Assembly (NCBI RefSeq): GCF_003611635.1
Contig: NZ_RAVZ01000064.1
Location: 1 to 33,167, forward strand
DNA from: Corallococcus terminator
GTDB taxonomy: Bacteria > Myxococcota > Myxococcia > Myxococcales > Myxococcaceae
DNA: 33,167 nucleotides
Reading direction: 5' to 3'
Part shown: positions 24,357 through 31,960 of the stretch, one piece after another
Position numbering within the stretch: the stretch's first letter is position 1
Layout: each line of letters starts with the position of its first letter
Made by a program: the position numbers and the translations under genes
Notes under the pieces: generated by a model
Database searches by the model: none
Told to the model about the DNA's origin: nothing
Seen by the model: only the letters and a program-made list of their open reading frames with translations

Positions 24357-26294
24357 CTACTTCGCGGGGAGGATGTGGCTGGAGGGAAGCTGATCGCCGC
24401 CGTGGCACGTCTGCGCGCAGTTGCCGAACTTGTTCACGGCGCCGCGCTGCTTGAAGGCGGTCTGGAAGTATTCGTCGCCGTGCTGAGACGGGTGGCACGA
24501 ACCGCACAGGGCCAGGCTGGGGCGCTCGGTGCTCTTGCGCGTCAGGTGGCAGACGGTGCAGTCCGCGCGGTCCGCCGGGTAGCGCGACGAGTTCATGTGG
24601 ATGCGGTGCACCATCTCCTGCGTGCGGCCCACCGTGTCGGTGTCGTAGTGGTGGCACACCTTGCAGCTCTCGATGTGGTCCACCGACAGGCCGTGGCGCA
24701 GGTTGTCCAGTGAGTTCACGCCGCGGTGGCAGATCTGGCAGTTGCCCACGTTGCCCGGGTACGACGTCGCCTCGTCCTGGCCGACCTGGAAGAAGAACGG
24801 CGACAGCTTGGCGACGCGCTCACCCATGGAGGCGCGGTTGAACTTCACCAGCGCCACGTAGGTGCCCGGCTGGGCGTCCGCGGGCAGCGTGAAGGTCTGG
24901 CGCGTGGGCCACTTGAAGTCCGCGAGCCCCGGCGTCAGGCCGGTCAGCGTCGCGTCATCGATGAAGGCGAACGGGAACGGACGGGCCGCGAACTGCGGCT
25001 TGTCGCTCGGGTCGCCCAGCACCTTGAAGTTCTGGATGGGGCCGGCGATGGCCACGTTGGAGATGGAGTCGTTCTCCATGACGGTGCCAATGACGTTCGG
25101 GACGAAGGTCATGATGCCGTTGGACTGGTTGCTGATGATCTCCCGCGCGCTGGGCAGCAGGTCCGGCGAGTGCAGGTGGTTGCCCGCGCTGTCGCGCAGG
25201 TCGACGTAGATGCTCACCGGCTCGCCGGGCTTGTAGAAGCTGCCCTCCGCCGGAGGCGCGAACGTCAGCCGCGAATCCAGGCCCGGGCTGCACTGCACGG
25301 GCTGGCCCGCGTCGTCGGTGCAGGTGGAGGGACGGTCATCCGGGAGCACGTAGGTGACGGGGAAGAAGAACGGCCGGTTGGGAAGCTGGCTCCAAGTCGC
25401 CCGGAGCGCGCCGGGACCCGACAGGCGCGGGACGCGCAGCACCTTGAAGGGGTTGGTGCTGCCCACCATGTCCACGCGCGCGACGGTGCGGTACGTGGCG
25501 GGCTGCGCCATGCCGCCCGCGATGCCCGTGACGGTGCCGGGGTCCTTGTCACCGGGGAAGCGCGGCGGCTTCAGGTTCTCAGAACGCCAGGCGAAGCGCG
25601 AGTGGCCCGCGTAGGGCGACGACGCGAGCAGCTCCGAGCGCAGGTAGGTCTGGCTGGCGCGCGGGGTGCCCGCTTCGTCCAGCACCTCCACGGTGATGGT
25701 GTCGTCCGTCACCTTCTGCCAGTTCGCGTTGCCGAAGTGCACCTCGCGCGTCCAGCACTCCTCCACCGCGCCGGCGAGGCTGTAGAAGCTCCACTCGTCC
25801 TGGCCCTGGCTGACGTTGCCCCAGTCCAGGCCGGCGAACGCCGTCTGGGTCTTGATCCACGTCAGGGCACCGCTCAGGTCCGTGGGGTTGGTGTGCTGGT
25901 TGACCACGGTCTCCGAAACGGAGAACTGGTTCAGGAAGTACTGGGTGTCCGCCAGGATCTGCAGCGTGCCCGTGGGCGGCGACAGCGTCAGCGGATCCTG
26001 ACCGAGCGGCGTGATGCACACGCCCGGGTACGCCGGGCCGGGCGTGCCGTCCGGCAGCAGATTGGGCGTGCCGTTTCCCGCGACCATCTGGCCGTTGGGA
26101 AGAAAGGCGCAGCCATTGATGTACTGAAGGCTCAGCCGGACCGCTCCGGAATTGAGGCCTTGATAGGGGTCGAACCGTTTGGCGCCGCGGCCGGTGGTGG
26201 AGCCCTCGTCGTCAGTGACCTTGAGGAGGTTGCACGACAGCAGGGGCACCAGGAGGGCGCACCACGCGCTCTTGAGCAGGATTGAGCGGATCAT
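24357..26294 (-). CDS. pentahaem OmcA/MtrC-like outer membrane lipoprotein cytochrome
   Basis: A 645-residue protein from ATG 26294; an in-frame ATG seven codons earlier (26315) is also possible and neither has a clear Shine-Dalgarno. A signal ending in lipobox LLSC indicates lipid anchoring. Residues about 25-510 contain beta-sandwich-like regions with no haem sites. The last ~125 residues hold CQICH, CKVCH, CTVCH and CGSCH (24726-24740, 24651-24665, 24546-24560, 24492-24506) and CAQTCH (24402-24419), a CX3CH form, plus extra His that could be axial ligands. The CxxCH-dense tail after sheet domains recalls OmcA/MtrC-type cytochromes, with fewer haems. An outer-membrane electron-transfer role is inferred. 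It is first in a cluster with an unknown lipoprotein and a trihaem cytochrome. Confidence 0.85.
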   Translation of the reverse strand: MIRSILLKSAWCALLVPLLSCNLLKVTDDEGSTTGRGAKRFDPYQGLNSGAVRLSLQYINGCAFLPNGQMVAGNGTPNLLPDGTPGPAYPGVCITPLGQDPLTLSPPTGTLQILADTQYFLNQFSVSETVVNQHTNPTDLSGALTWIKTQTAFAGLDWGNVSQGQDEWSFYSLAGAVEECWTREVHFGNANWQKVTDDTITVEVLDEAGTPRASQTYLRSELLASSPYAGHSRFAWRSENLKPPRFPGDKDPGTVTGIAGGMAQPATYRTVARVDMVGSTNPFKVLRVPRLSGPGALRATWSQLPNRPFFFPVTYVLPDDRPSTCTDDAGQPVQCSPGLDSRLTFAPPAEGSFYKPGEPVSIYVDLRDSAGNHLHSPDLLPSAREIISNQSNGIMTFVPNVIGTVMENDSISNVAIAGPIQNFKVLGDPSDKPQFAARPFPFAFIDDATLTGLTPGLADFKWPTRQTFTLPADAQPGTYVALVKFNRASMGERVAKLSPFFFQVGQDEATSYPGNVGNCQICHRGVNSLDNLRHGLSVDHIESCKVCHHYDTDTVGRTQEMVHRIHMNSSRYPADRADCTVCHLTRKSTERPSLALCGSCHPSQHGDEYFQTAFKQRGAVNKFGNCAQTCHGGDQLPSSHILPAK

Positions 26295-26387
26295 GGAAGA
26301 CGAGGCCGGGATCAAACAGGGGGGAGAAGGAACCAGGTGCTCTCACGCGCGGGCCCACACGTCCCGCCGGCCCAGACGCCCCCCGTG

Positions 26388-26402
26388 CTTCGCGGCGCGA
26401 AG
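26388..26402. promoter_or_regulatory. 15-bp palindrome upstream of cytochrome cluster
   Basis: CTTCGCG and CGCGAAG are separated by one base, about 94 bp upstream of the first gene of the leftward cytochrome cluster. It is suitably placed for an operator; the high GC background makes chance occurrence possible. Confidence 0.3.
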
Positions 26403-26470
26403 ACGTGAAGCCCAGGGAAAGGTCGGGAGGAGAACACCTCATCGGACCGAACTGACCACATTATGAGAGT

Positions 26471-26485
26471 CCGCGCAATTCGCGG
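26471..26485 (-). terminator. short hairpin after menA
   Basis: Arms CCGCG (26471-26475) and CGCGG (26481-26485) with a five-base loop CAATT lie 23 bp after the leftward menA stop. The stem is short and has no U-tract, so support is weak. Confidence 0.35.
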
Positions 26486-26508
26486 TCCACCGGGCGTGCC
26501 GGGTAGGG

Positions 26509-27381
26509 CTACAGCAGGAAGCCGGCGGACATGAGCAGGCAGAATACCAGCCCCAGTCCCGCCGTCTTTCCCAGGTGCGGGTTCAGCGCGCCGCCGTCCT
26601 CCGTCCAGATGGCCCGGATCTCCCTCACCGCCAGGGGCAGCCCCCCCAGGGTGAGCAGCGACCCCAAGCGGTGTTCGGGGAGCAGCAGCCAGGCCAGGCC
26701 GGGGAGGAGGAACGCGCCGCCCACCACCAGCGTGTACTCCCACTGCCCGAAGCGGCGGCCGAACCTCACGACGAGGGTGTTCTTGCCCACGACCCTGTCG
26801 GTATGCCGGTCGCGCAGGTTGTTCACCGCGAGGATGCCGGACGCGATGAGTCCCATGGACAGGCCCGCCAGCGCGACCTCCCGCGTGACCTGTTGGGAGA
26901 GCACGACGTAGCTGCCACACACCCCGGACAGGCCGAAGATGAGCAGCACCAGCACGTCCCCCAGGCCCAGGTAGCCCAGCGGCACGGGGCCCGCCGAATA
27001 GAGGACCGCGCCCGCGAGACAGAAGGCCCCGCCCGCGAACACCGGCCAGCTTCCCTCCCAGGTCAGGAACAGCAGGGCCAGGAAGGAGCCGGTGAAGGCC
27101 AGGGCCGCGGCATTCGCCACCTCACGCGCGCTCAGCCAGCCCTTCTGCGTCACCCGCGCGGGGCCCAGTCGCGCGTCGGTGTCGGCGCCCCGTTCGAAGT
27201 CCGCGTAGTCGTTCACCAGGTTGCTGACGATCTGCATCAGCACGAAGCCAATCAAGAACGTGAAGGCGGGCACCGGCCTCCAGTTCCCCTCCGAGGAGGC
27301 GAAGGCCCATCCCAGCAGCGTGGGCGCGACCGAAGCGATGAGCGTCTTGGGGCGCAGGGCCAGCCACCAGACGCGACTCAT
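26509..27381 (-). CDS. menA: 1,4-dihydroxy-2-naphthoate polyprenyltransferase
   Basis: A UbiA-superfamily integral membrane prenyltransferase that joins a polyprenyl chain to 1,4-dihydroxy-2-naphthoate in menaquinone synthesis. The start at ATG 27381 (290 residues) gives the usual MenA opening MSRVWWLALRPKTLIASVAP and has GGAGG about ten bases upstream; ATG 27435 would add 18 less typical residues. The first Asp-rich site is NDYADFERGAD, followed by ARLGPARVTQKGW, the MenA-specific stretch. The second is NNLRDRHTDRVVGKNTL. About eight or nine hydrophobic helices are visible. It is an isolated gene here, with no other men genes adjacent, and lies downstream of an 11-bp tandem repeat and a weak promoter. 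Confidence 0.94.
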   Translation of the reverse strand: MSRVWWLALRPKTLIASVAPTLLGWAFASSEGNWRPVPAFTFLIGFVLMQIVSNLVNDYADFERGADTDARLGPARVTQKGWLSAREVANAAALAFTGSFLALLFLTWEGSWPVFAGGAFCLAGAVLYSAGPVPLGYLGLGDVLVLLIFGLSGVCGSYVVLSQQVTREVALAGLSMGLIASGILAVNNLRDRHTDRVVGKNTLVVRFGRRFGQWEYTLVVGGAFLLPGLAWLLLPEHRLGSLLTLGGLPLAVREIRAIWTEDGGALNPHLGKTAGLGLVFCLLMSAGFLL

Positions 27382-27474
27382 GGACGGCGTCGCCTCCAGC
27401 AGCGCTGGAGACGTCGACGAAAGCTGTGGGTTCATGGAGGGGGAGGAAGCGGCTGGGGGGAACGCGCTGTAGCC

Positions 27475-27496
27475 CCACGATACAACCACGATACAA
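27475..27496. repeat. perfect 11-bp tandem direct repeat upstream of menA
   Basis: CCACGATACAA is repeated twice without a gap. A one-helical-turn period would place both copies on the same DNA face, as for tandem half-sites of a response regulator. It overlaps the candidate menA promoter. Confidence 0.6.
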
Positions 27497-27504
27497 TTTA
27501 TCAA
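27477..27504 (-). promoter_or_regulatory. possible sigma70-type promoter for menA
   Basis: Read leftward, TTGATA (27504-27499) and TATCGT (27482-27477) are separated by 16 bases. The -35 is a five-of-six match and the -10 four-of-six. It is about 40 bp ahead of ATG 27435 and 95 bp ahead of the preferred start. Support is weak because the -10 lies in the tandem repeat. Confidence 0.3.
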
Positions 27505-27720
27505 TCCAACCCATGACATCCATTTTCAAATGACGCACACGCCCGTCAGATGTTTCATCGGCATGTATCATCCGATCTCCGCCGCAGCGCGGCGCCCCAC
27601 GGAGACATGCGTCAAAACAAAACAGGAAAAGACAGCCATCCCCCACGGGCTCAACACCAGCAATTCAATACAAACAAGACATACTGGAATTTATCGGTGG
27701 CCGACTGGTAGAAGGCGGCC

Positions 27721-28410
27721 ATGAACCGAACCCCTTCCCTGCCCCTGCGTTCCCCCTCACCCCTTTCGCGCCGGGGTGCCCTCGCGCTGCTCGGCGTGTT
27801 CGCGCTGGCGCTGGGCGCCTGTAGCGATGCCACGCCCATCGCCGAGGCGCGCGACCAGGGCACCGGGGCGGAAGTGACGGTGGAGGGCTACGTGTCCGTG
27901 CAACCCGGCGCGTTCGTCTCCGCGCTGGGGGACGAAGGCTTCGCGCTGCAGGACGACACGGGCGGCATCTACGTCAAGCTGGACCCGAAGCAGACCTTCG
28001 GTCTGGGCGCGCACGTGCGCGTCAGCGGCACGCTGGATGAGCAGAACCAGTTGCGCATCCTCAAGGCCGTGGCCGGGGACGTGAAGCTGCTCTCCGGAAC
28101 GAAGCAGGTGTCCGCCGCGGAAGTGACCACCGGCGGCGTGAACGAGTCCGTGGAGGGCGAGCTCATCAGCGTCACCGGCGCCATCACCCAGGCGTTCCAG
28201 GACGACTCGCCCTACGGCTACAAGCTCTACATCAACGATGGCAGCGGTGAGGTGCAGGTGTTCGTGCACGTGTCGGCCGGCTTCGACAAGGCGGCGCTGC
28301 AGGCGCTCACCGTGGGGCAGCGGCTGCGCGTGGTGGGCCTGGCCGCGCAGTATGAGACCACGTACGAGGTGGCGCCCCGCGCGCCGTCCGACCTGAGCGT
28401 CATCCCGTAG
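27721..28410 (+). CDS. lipoprotein with two OB-fold-like domains
   Basis: A 229-residue protein from ATG 27721 with AAGG eight bases upstream. The N-terminus is long and basic (SPLSRRGALALLGVFALALGAC), with twin Arg before a hydrophobic stretch and a lipobox LGAC, so export could use Tat. The mature part has two similar beta-barrel units. The first is VTVEGYVSVQPGAF with GFALQDDTGGIYVKL and LGAHVRVSGTLDE. The second is GELISVTGAITQAFQ with YKLYINDGSGEVQVFVH and VGQRLRVVGLAAQY. This is the pattern of OB-fold nucleic-acid- or ligand-binding modules seen in exported bacterial proteins. The ligand is unknown. It stands alone, followed by two hairpins. Confidence 0.82.
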   Translation: MNRTPSLPLRSPSPLSRRGALALLGVFALALGACSDATPIAEARDQGTGAEVTVEGYVSVQPGAFVSALGDEGFALQDDTGGIYVKLDPKQTFGLGAHVRVSGTLDEQNQLRILKAVAGDVKLLSGTKQVSAAEVTTGGVNESVEGELISVTGAITQAFQDDSPYGYKLYINDGSGEVQVFVHVSAGFDKAALQALTVGQRLRVVGLAAQYETTYEVAPRAPSDLSVIP

Positions 28411-28420
28411 CGCACCCCAC

Positions 28421-28436
28421 CCTCCGCTTCCGGAGG
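28421..28436 (+). terminator. hairpin after OB-fold lipoprotein gene
   Basis: CCTCCG-CTTC-CGGAGG, a 6-bp GC stem with a tetraloop, lies ten bp after the stop at 28410. A second inverted repeat (CTGGCAC/GTGCCAG, 28439-28457) follows directly. Together they could form a double terminator, although there is no U-tract. Confidence 0.5.
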
Positions 28437-28621
28437 TCCTGGCACACCTGGTGCCAGTTCCGGGACGGACGGGGCGTTGGCTTTCGTGCATTCGCCGTGG
28501 AGGGCTCCTCCCGGCGTATCCACTCGCCAACGCGTGCCTGTCGGGCGAACAGGCGGGCAGGTCCCAACCGTACCGGCAGTGCCAATCCATCGGGGTCCCT
28601 GGCGGACGAACGAGGGCTGGC

Positions 28622-31081
28622 ATGGACGCATTTCGAGGAACAGCGGTGGTCTTGTTCGCATGCGCGAGCGTGCTCGGGCCGGGCGCCGCATGGGCCCAGG
28701 TCCCGGGCGAGGACGACTCCGGCGACATGATGTCGGAGGAGAAGCTGGAGGCCCTGCTCGACACGCCCACCGCGCAGCCGTCGCAGGACGAGCTGACGGC
28801 GGAGGCGTTCGGACCGGAGAAGCTGACCTCGTACTTCGCCGAAGGGCTGCTGGCCCGCGCGAGGGCGGAGTTCGACCGGGGCCGGTACAAGTCCGCGCGG
28901 GCCCTGCTCGCGACCGAAGCGCCCCCTTCCCTTCCCGGCCGCTACCTCCAGGCCCAGAGCGCGTTCCTCGCGCGGGACTACACCACCGCGGCCGAGGAGT
29001 TCACGGCGCTCGCGGAGGACTACACGCCGCTGCGCGACCACTGCCTGATGCGGGCCGCGCAATCCCATGAGCGCCTGCGCAAGCCGCTGCGCGCGGCGGA
29101 GCAGTACGGCGCCGTGTCCTCAAGCTCCCCGCTCTACCCGGACGCCCGCTTCGCCATGGCGAGCGTGCTCAAGCGACAACTGCGCATCCCGGAAGCACTG
29201 GCAGCGCTGCAGGAGTTCATCGACAACCGGCAGGCGCGTGGACCGGACGCGCTCCGGATGAAAGCCCTGCTGGCGTACTGCGACCTGGCTCGCGCCGCGG
29301 GCCAGTACAACGCCGAACACCGCGCGCTGCTGGAGGTCTGGGCCACCGCGCCGATGTCGCCCGCGGCGGACCGCGCTCGGGCGATGCTGAGGGATCTGCC
29401 CCTGCCCATGAAGTGGCGGGTGCGCCGCGCCGAAGCGCTGGTGGAGGTGCACCAGAACCTGGCGGCCATGACGCTCCTGTCCCGTTCGGGTCCGCGCACG
29501 GAGCTGCCGGACGAGCTGGCCTGCCGTGCCCAGCTCACCCTGGGCCGCGCCCTGCGCAAGGAGCGCCAGCACCGCCGCGCCATCCAGGTGCTGGAGCCGG
29601 TGGCGCGCGAGTGCCAGTCGCCCGAACAGCGCCCCCAGGCGCTCTACCTGCTGGCGTACTCACAGTCGGTGGTGCATCCCGAGGCGGCCGTGGAGACGTA
29701 CGCCACGCTGGCGAAGGACTACCCGGAGCACGGCTACGCGGACGACGCGCTGTTCTTCGAGGCCTGGACGCAGCAGCGCCTGGGCCAGGCGGACGACGCG
29801 CTCAAGAACTACGAGGCGCTGGCGAAGCGCTACCCCGCCGGCAACTTCGCCGCCGAGGCCCTGTTCCGCGCCTTCTGGCTGCACTCGCGCAAGGGTGAGA
29901 CGCAGCAGGGCCTGGCGTCGCTGATGGCGGTGGAACAGCTTCCGGAGACCGCGCGCACCGACGACGCCCTCTGGCGGGCGCGCTACTGGCAGGCCCGCGT
30001 CCAGGAGACCGGCGGGGCGAAGGAGGAGGCGCTGTCGCGCTACGAGCTCATCGCCACCGAGCGCCCCACCGCGTGGTACGGCCTGCTGTCCCGGACGCGG
30101 CTCGCGCAGCAGGCCCCGGAGCGGATCGCCCGCCTGTCGGAGGCCTCCGCCGCCCCGTCGGTGACGAAGGCGGTCGCGAACGTGCCGACCCAGGTCCCCG
30201 GCTCCGACGAGGTCTGGCCCCTGCCTCCCGGCCCCCTCCAGAAGGATGCCCGCTTCGCCGCGGGCGTGGAGCTGCTGCGCCTGGGCCAGCCGGGCGTGGT
30301 GGAGGAGCTGCTCGCGGTGGACACGCGCGGCCTCGCGGAAGCGCCCGCGCGGCTGCTCTACCAGACGATGCGTCGCACCGGCCGGGGTCGGGCCACGCGG
30401 CAGGTGGCGCGCGTGTCGCTGCGCCAGGAAGCCTCCGGGCCCCTGAGCGCCGCGTCGCGGCCGGTGTGGGAGGCCACGTGGCCGCTCGCGTTCCGTCCGC
30501 TCATCCAGAGCCATTCGCGCTCGGCGCGCGTGGATCCGGACCTCCTGCAGGGCCTCATCCGCGAGGAGAGCCGCTTCAACCCGCGCGCCCGCTCCTCCAC
30601 CGGGGCGCTGGGGCTCGCGCAGCTCATGCCCGCGACGGCGCGGCAGGTCGCGGAGTCCCTGAAGATGACCGGCGTGGACGAGGCGTCCCTGCTCCAGCCC
30701 GGGCAGAACATCCGCCTGGGCGCCGCCTACCTGGGCCAGCTCCTCAAGCACTTCGATGGCAACCCCGCCTACGCGGTGGCCGCCTACAACGCGGGCCCGG
30801 CGGCGGTGGAGCGCTGGCGCCGCGCCCTGCCCCAGGCGGAGCTGGACGAGTGGGTGGAGCACATCGCCTTCGAGGAGACCCGCGACTACGTCAAGCGCGT
30901 GCTCGGCAGCTACAGCGCCTACAAGCTGCTCTACGCGAACGAGGTCCCCACCACCTTCCAGCCCGCGCGCAAGGTCCCGCTGGAGGCCGCGCGCGTGCCG
31001 AAGGTGAGCCCCGCGACGGGCACCGGCGGCAGCGGCAGGAACGTGGCGACGCCGACGTCCTCCATCTCCGGAGGGCGGTAG
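28622..31081 (+). CDS. Slt70-like soluble lytic murein transglycosylase
   Basis: An 819-residue periplasmic enzyme from ATG 28622, chosen for its GAGG seven bases upstream and the following signal peptide (AVVLFACASVLGPGAAWA-QV). Upstream in-frame codons have no such features. Residues about 70-560 are alpha-helical repeats of TPR/superhelix type (ALYLLAYSQSVVHPEAAVETYATLAKDYPEHGYADDALFFEAW). Residues about 630-790 are the lysozyme-like domain: GLIREESRFNPRARSSTGALGLAQLMPATA with catalytic Glu649, NIRLGAAYLGQLL, and AVAAYNAGPAAVERW. This matches family 1 lytic transglycosylases, which cleave the MurNAc-GlcNAc bond with 1,6-anhydro product and help in wall remodelling and recycling. It is longer than E. 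coli Slt70 mainly in the helical region. The C-terminal 40 residues are low-complexity. Confidence 0.93.
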   Translation: MDAFRGTAVVLFACASVLGPGAAWAQVPGEDDSGDMMSEEKLEALLDTPTAQPSQDELTAEAFGPEKLTSYFAEGLLARARAEFDRGRYKSARALLATEAPPSLPGRYLQAQSAFLARDYTTAAEEFTALAEDYTPLRDHCLMRAAQSHERLRKPLRAAEQYGAVSSSSPLYPDARFAMASVLKRQLRIPEALAALQEFIDNRQARGPDALRMKALLAYCDLARAAGQYNAEHRALLEVWATAPMSPAADRARAMLRDLPLPMKWRVRRAEALVEVHQNLAAMTLLSRSGPRTELPDELACRAQLTLGRALRKERQHRRAIQVLEPVARECQSPEQRPQALYLLAYSQSVVHPEAAVETYATLAKDYPEHGYADDALFFEAWTQQRLGQADDALKNYEALAKRYPAGNFAAEALFRAFWLHSRKGETQQGLASLMAVEQLPETARTDDALWRARYWQARVQETGGAKEEALSRYELIATERPTAWYGLLSRTRLAQQAPERIARLSEASAAPSVTKAVANVPTQVPGSDEVWPLPPGPLQKDARFAAGVELLRLGQPGVVEELLAVDTRGLAEAPARLLYQTMRRTGRGRATRQVARVSLRQEASGPLSAASRPVWEATWPLAFRPLIQSHSRSARVDPDLLQGLIREESRFNPRARSSTGALGLAQLMPATARQVAESLKMTGVDEASLLQPGQNIRLGAAYLGQLLKHFDGNPAYAVAAYNAGPAAVERWRRALPQAELDEWVEHIAFEETRDYVKRVLGSYSAYKLLYANEVPTTFQPARKVPLEAARVPKVSPATGTGGSGRNVATPTSSISGGR

Positions 31082-31149
31082 GGCCCCCCGGCTGGGAGCC
31101 ATGCCTCCCGGCCCTTCGCATCGCGGTGCGCACCACCGCGCGGGTCAGG

Positions 31150-31209
31150 CGCGTGGACGCGCTCATCACCGACGCGGGCGCGCTCACGCCGGACAGCCGC
31201 TGGCGGAAG
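31150..31209 (-). pseudogene. decayed second copy of the 3' end of the downstream-read gene
   Basis: This 60-bp block matches 31259-31318 at 54 of 60 positions, at an offset of 109 bp. Read leftward it begins just past the stop of the gene ending at 31210 and encodes the same SAPASVMSASTR peptide before diverging. It therefore looks like a remnant of a partial 3' duplication or tail replacement. No start codon or stop in the expected place is kept. Confidence 0.65.
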
Positions 31210-31875
31210 CTACGGGATGATCCGCTGCGCGACCGCGCTGGTCATGATCAACGAGGCCCGCGTGGACGCACTCATCACCGACGCGGGCGCGCTCACGCTG
31301 AGCGGCTGCTGGCGGAAGAAGTCCGTCTCCCGCTGCGCGAACTCCATGATGTTGCTGATGGTCGCGGGCCGGTTCAGCAGCTCCCGCTGGGACTCGTAGA
31401 AGTCACCCACCTGGCCGGCGGCGACCTCGCGGCCCGCGGCCTGTCCCGCGCGTCCATTCTCTCCGATGCGTTCGAGCAGGCCGGGCTGGGTCGCGGCCAT
31501 TCCCGGAACGGCGAGGGCCGCGGCGCTCGGCGCGGCGCCCATCCCGTAGCCCACCGCGCCCAGCGTCTGCATGGCGCCGGACAGCAGCGGACGGATGGCC
31601 GCGCCCACGGAGCCCGGAGGACTCTGGCGCGTCACCTCCAGGGCCCGCTCACGCTGCCCCAGGGGCCGAGGGCCTTCCGTGCCCGTGAGGTCCACCGGCG
31701 GAGGGGCTCCGGGCGGCTCGAAGCCGTCCTGCTGGAGCGCCACCTGCTGATCCGTCGGGACGGATGCGGACCCGGGGGTGACGGACGCCGCGGGGCGGGC
31801 CTCCGCCACGTCCTCCGCTGGATTGGAAACAGGGCGGGTGACGCCCCGGCTGCCGACAGGACCGATGTTTCCCAT
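31210..31875 (-). CDS. hypothetical protein with low-complexity N-terminus
   Basis: A 221-residue protein read leftward. ATG 31875 is preferred, giving MGNIGPVGSRG; ATG 31893 is possible, and neither has a strong Shine-Dalgarno. Residues 1-85 are Pro/Ala/Gly/Val-rich and probably disordered. Residues about 90-140 are small and hydrophobic (GAAIRPLLSGAMQTLGAVGYGMGAAPSAAALAVPGMAA), perhaps amphipathic rather than a true membrane span. Residues about 145-221 look helical with QVGDFYESQRELLNRPATISNIMEFAQRETDFF. No classical signal peptide and no recognised family. A near copy of its last 60 or so bases lies just past its stop. Confidence 0.6.
   Translation of the reverse strand: MGNIGPVGSRGVTRPVSNPAEDVAEARPAASVTPGSASVPTDQQVALQQDGFEPPGAPPPVDLTGTEGPRPLGQRERALEVTRQSPPGSVGAAIRPLLSGAMQTLGAVGYGMGAAPSAAALAVPGMAATQPGLLERIGENGRAGQAAGREVAAGQVGDFYESQRELLNRPATISNIMEFAQRETDFFRQQPLSVSAPASVMSASTRASLIMTSAVAQRIIP
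31259..31318 (-). repeat. intragenic copy of the duplicated tail
   Basis: This is the in-gene partner of the copy at 31150-31209, matching it at 54 of 60 positions. It codes for residues near the C-terminus of the hypothetical protein. Most mismatches cluster at the segment encoding the residues just before SAPASV. Confidence 0.7.
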
Positions 31876-31908
31876 GGCCCCCGAGGCTACCACGGCGTCC
31901 CCACGACA

Positions 31909-31934
31909 CCGGACGGAATGAACGTCCCGTCCGG
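31909..31934 (-). terminator. 8-bp hairpin after lipoprotein gene
   Basis: Arms CCGGACGG (31909-31916) and CCGTCCGG (31927-31934) pair perfectly across ten bases, 27 bp after the leftward stop at 31961 and ahead of the next gene. The location suits termination between the two leftward genes. Confidence 0.6.
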
Positions 31935-31960
31935 CGCCTGGAGGGGTGTGGCGGGAGGTG

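Larger units (their letters stand above)
27382..27720. other. gap between menA and OB-fold lipoprotein gene
   Basis: This divergent intergenic stretch is relatively AT-rich for the window (for example 28 of 60 bases are G or C at 27661-27720). It holds the tandem repeat at 27475-27496, a possible menA promoter, and presumably the rightward promoter of the lipoprotein gene at 27721, which I cannot place. Small open frames inside it lack coding character. Confidence 0.6.

Noticed and set aside
27530-27724. Small 64-codon rightward frame in the menA gap
   Set aside because: It overlaps the start of the lipoprotein gene, lacks a ribosome site and does not show the strong third-position GC bias of neighbours.
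29660-31102. Leftward 480-codon frame opposite the lytic transglycosylase
   Set aside because: No recognisable domain; the plus-strand frame has the full Slt signature.
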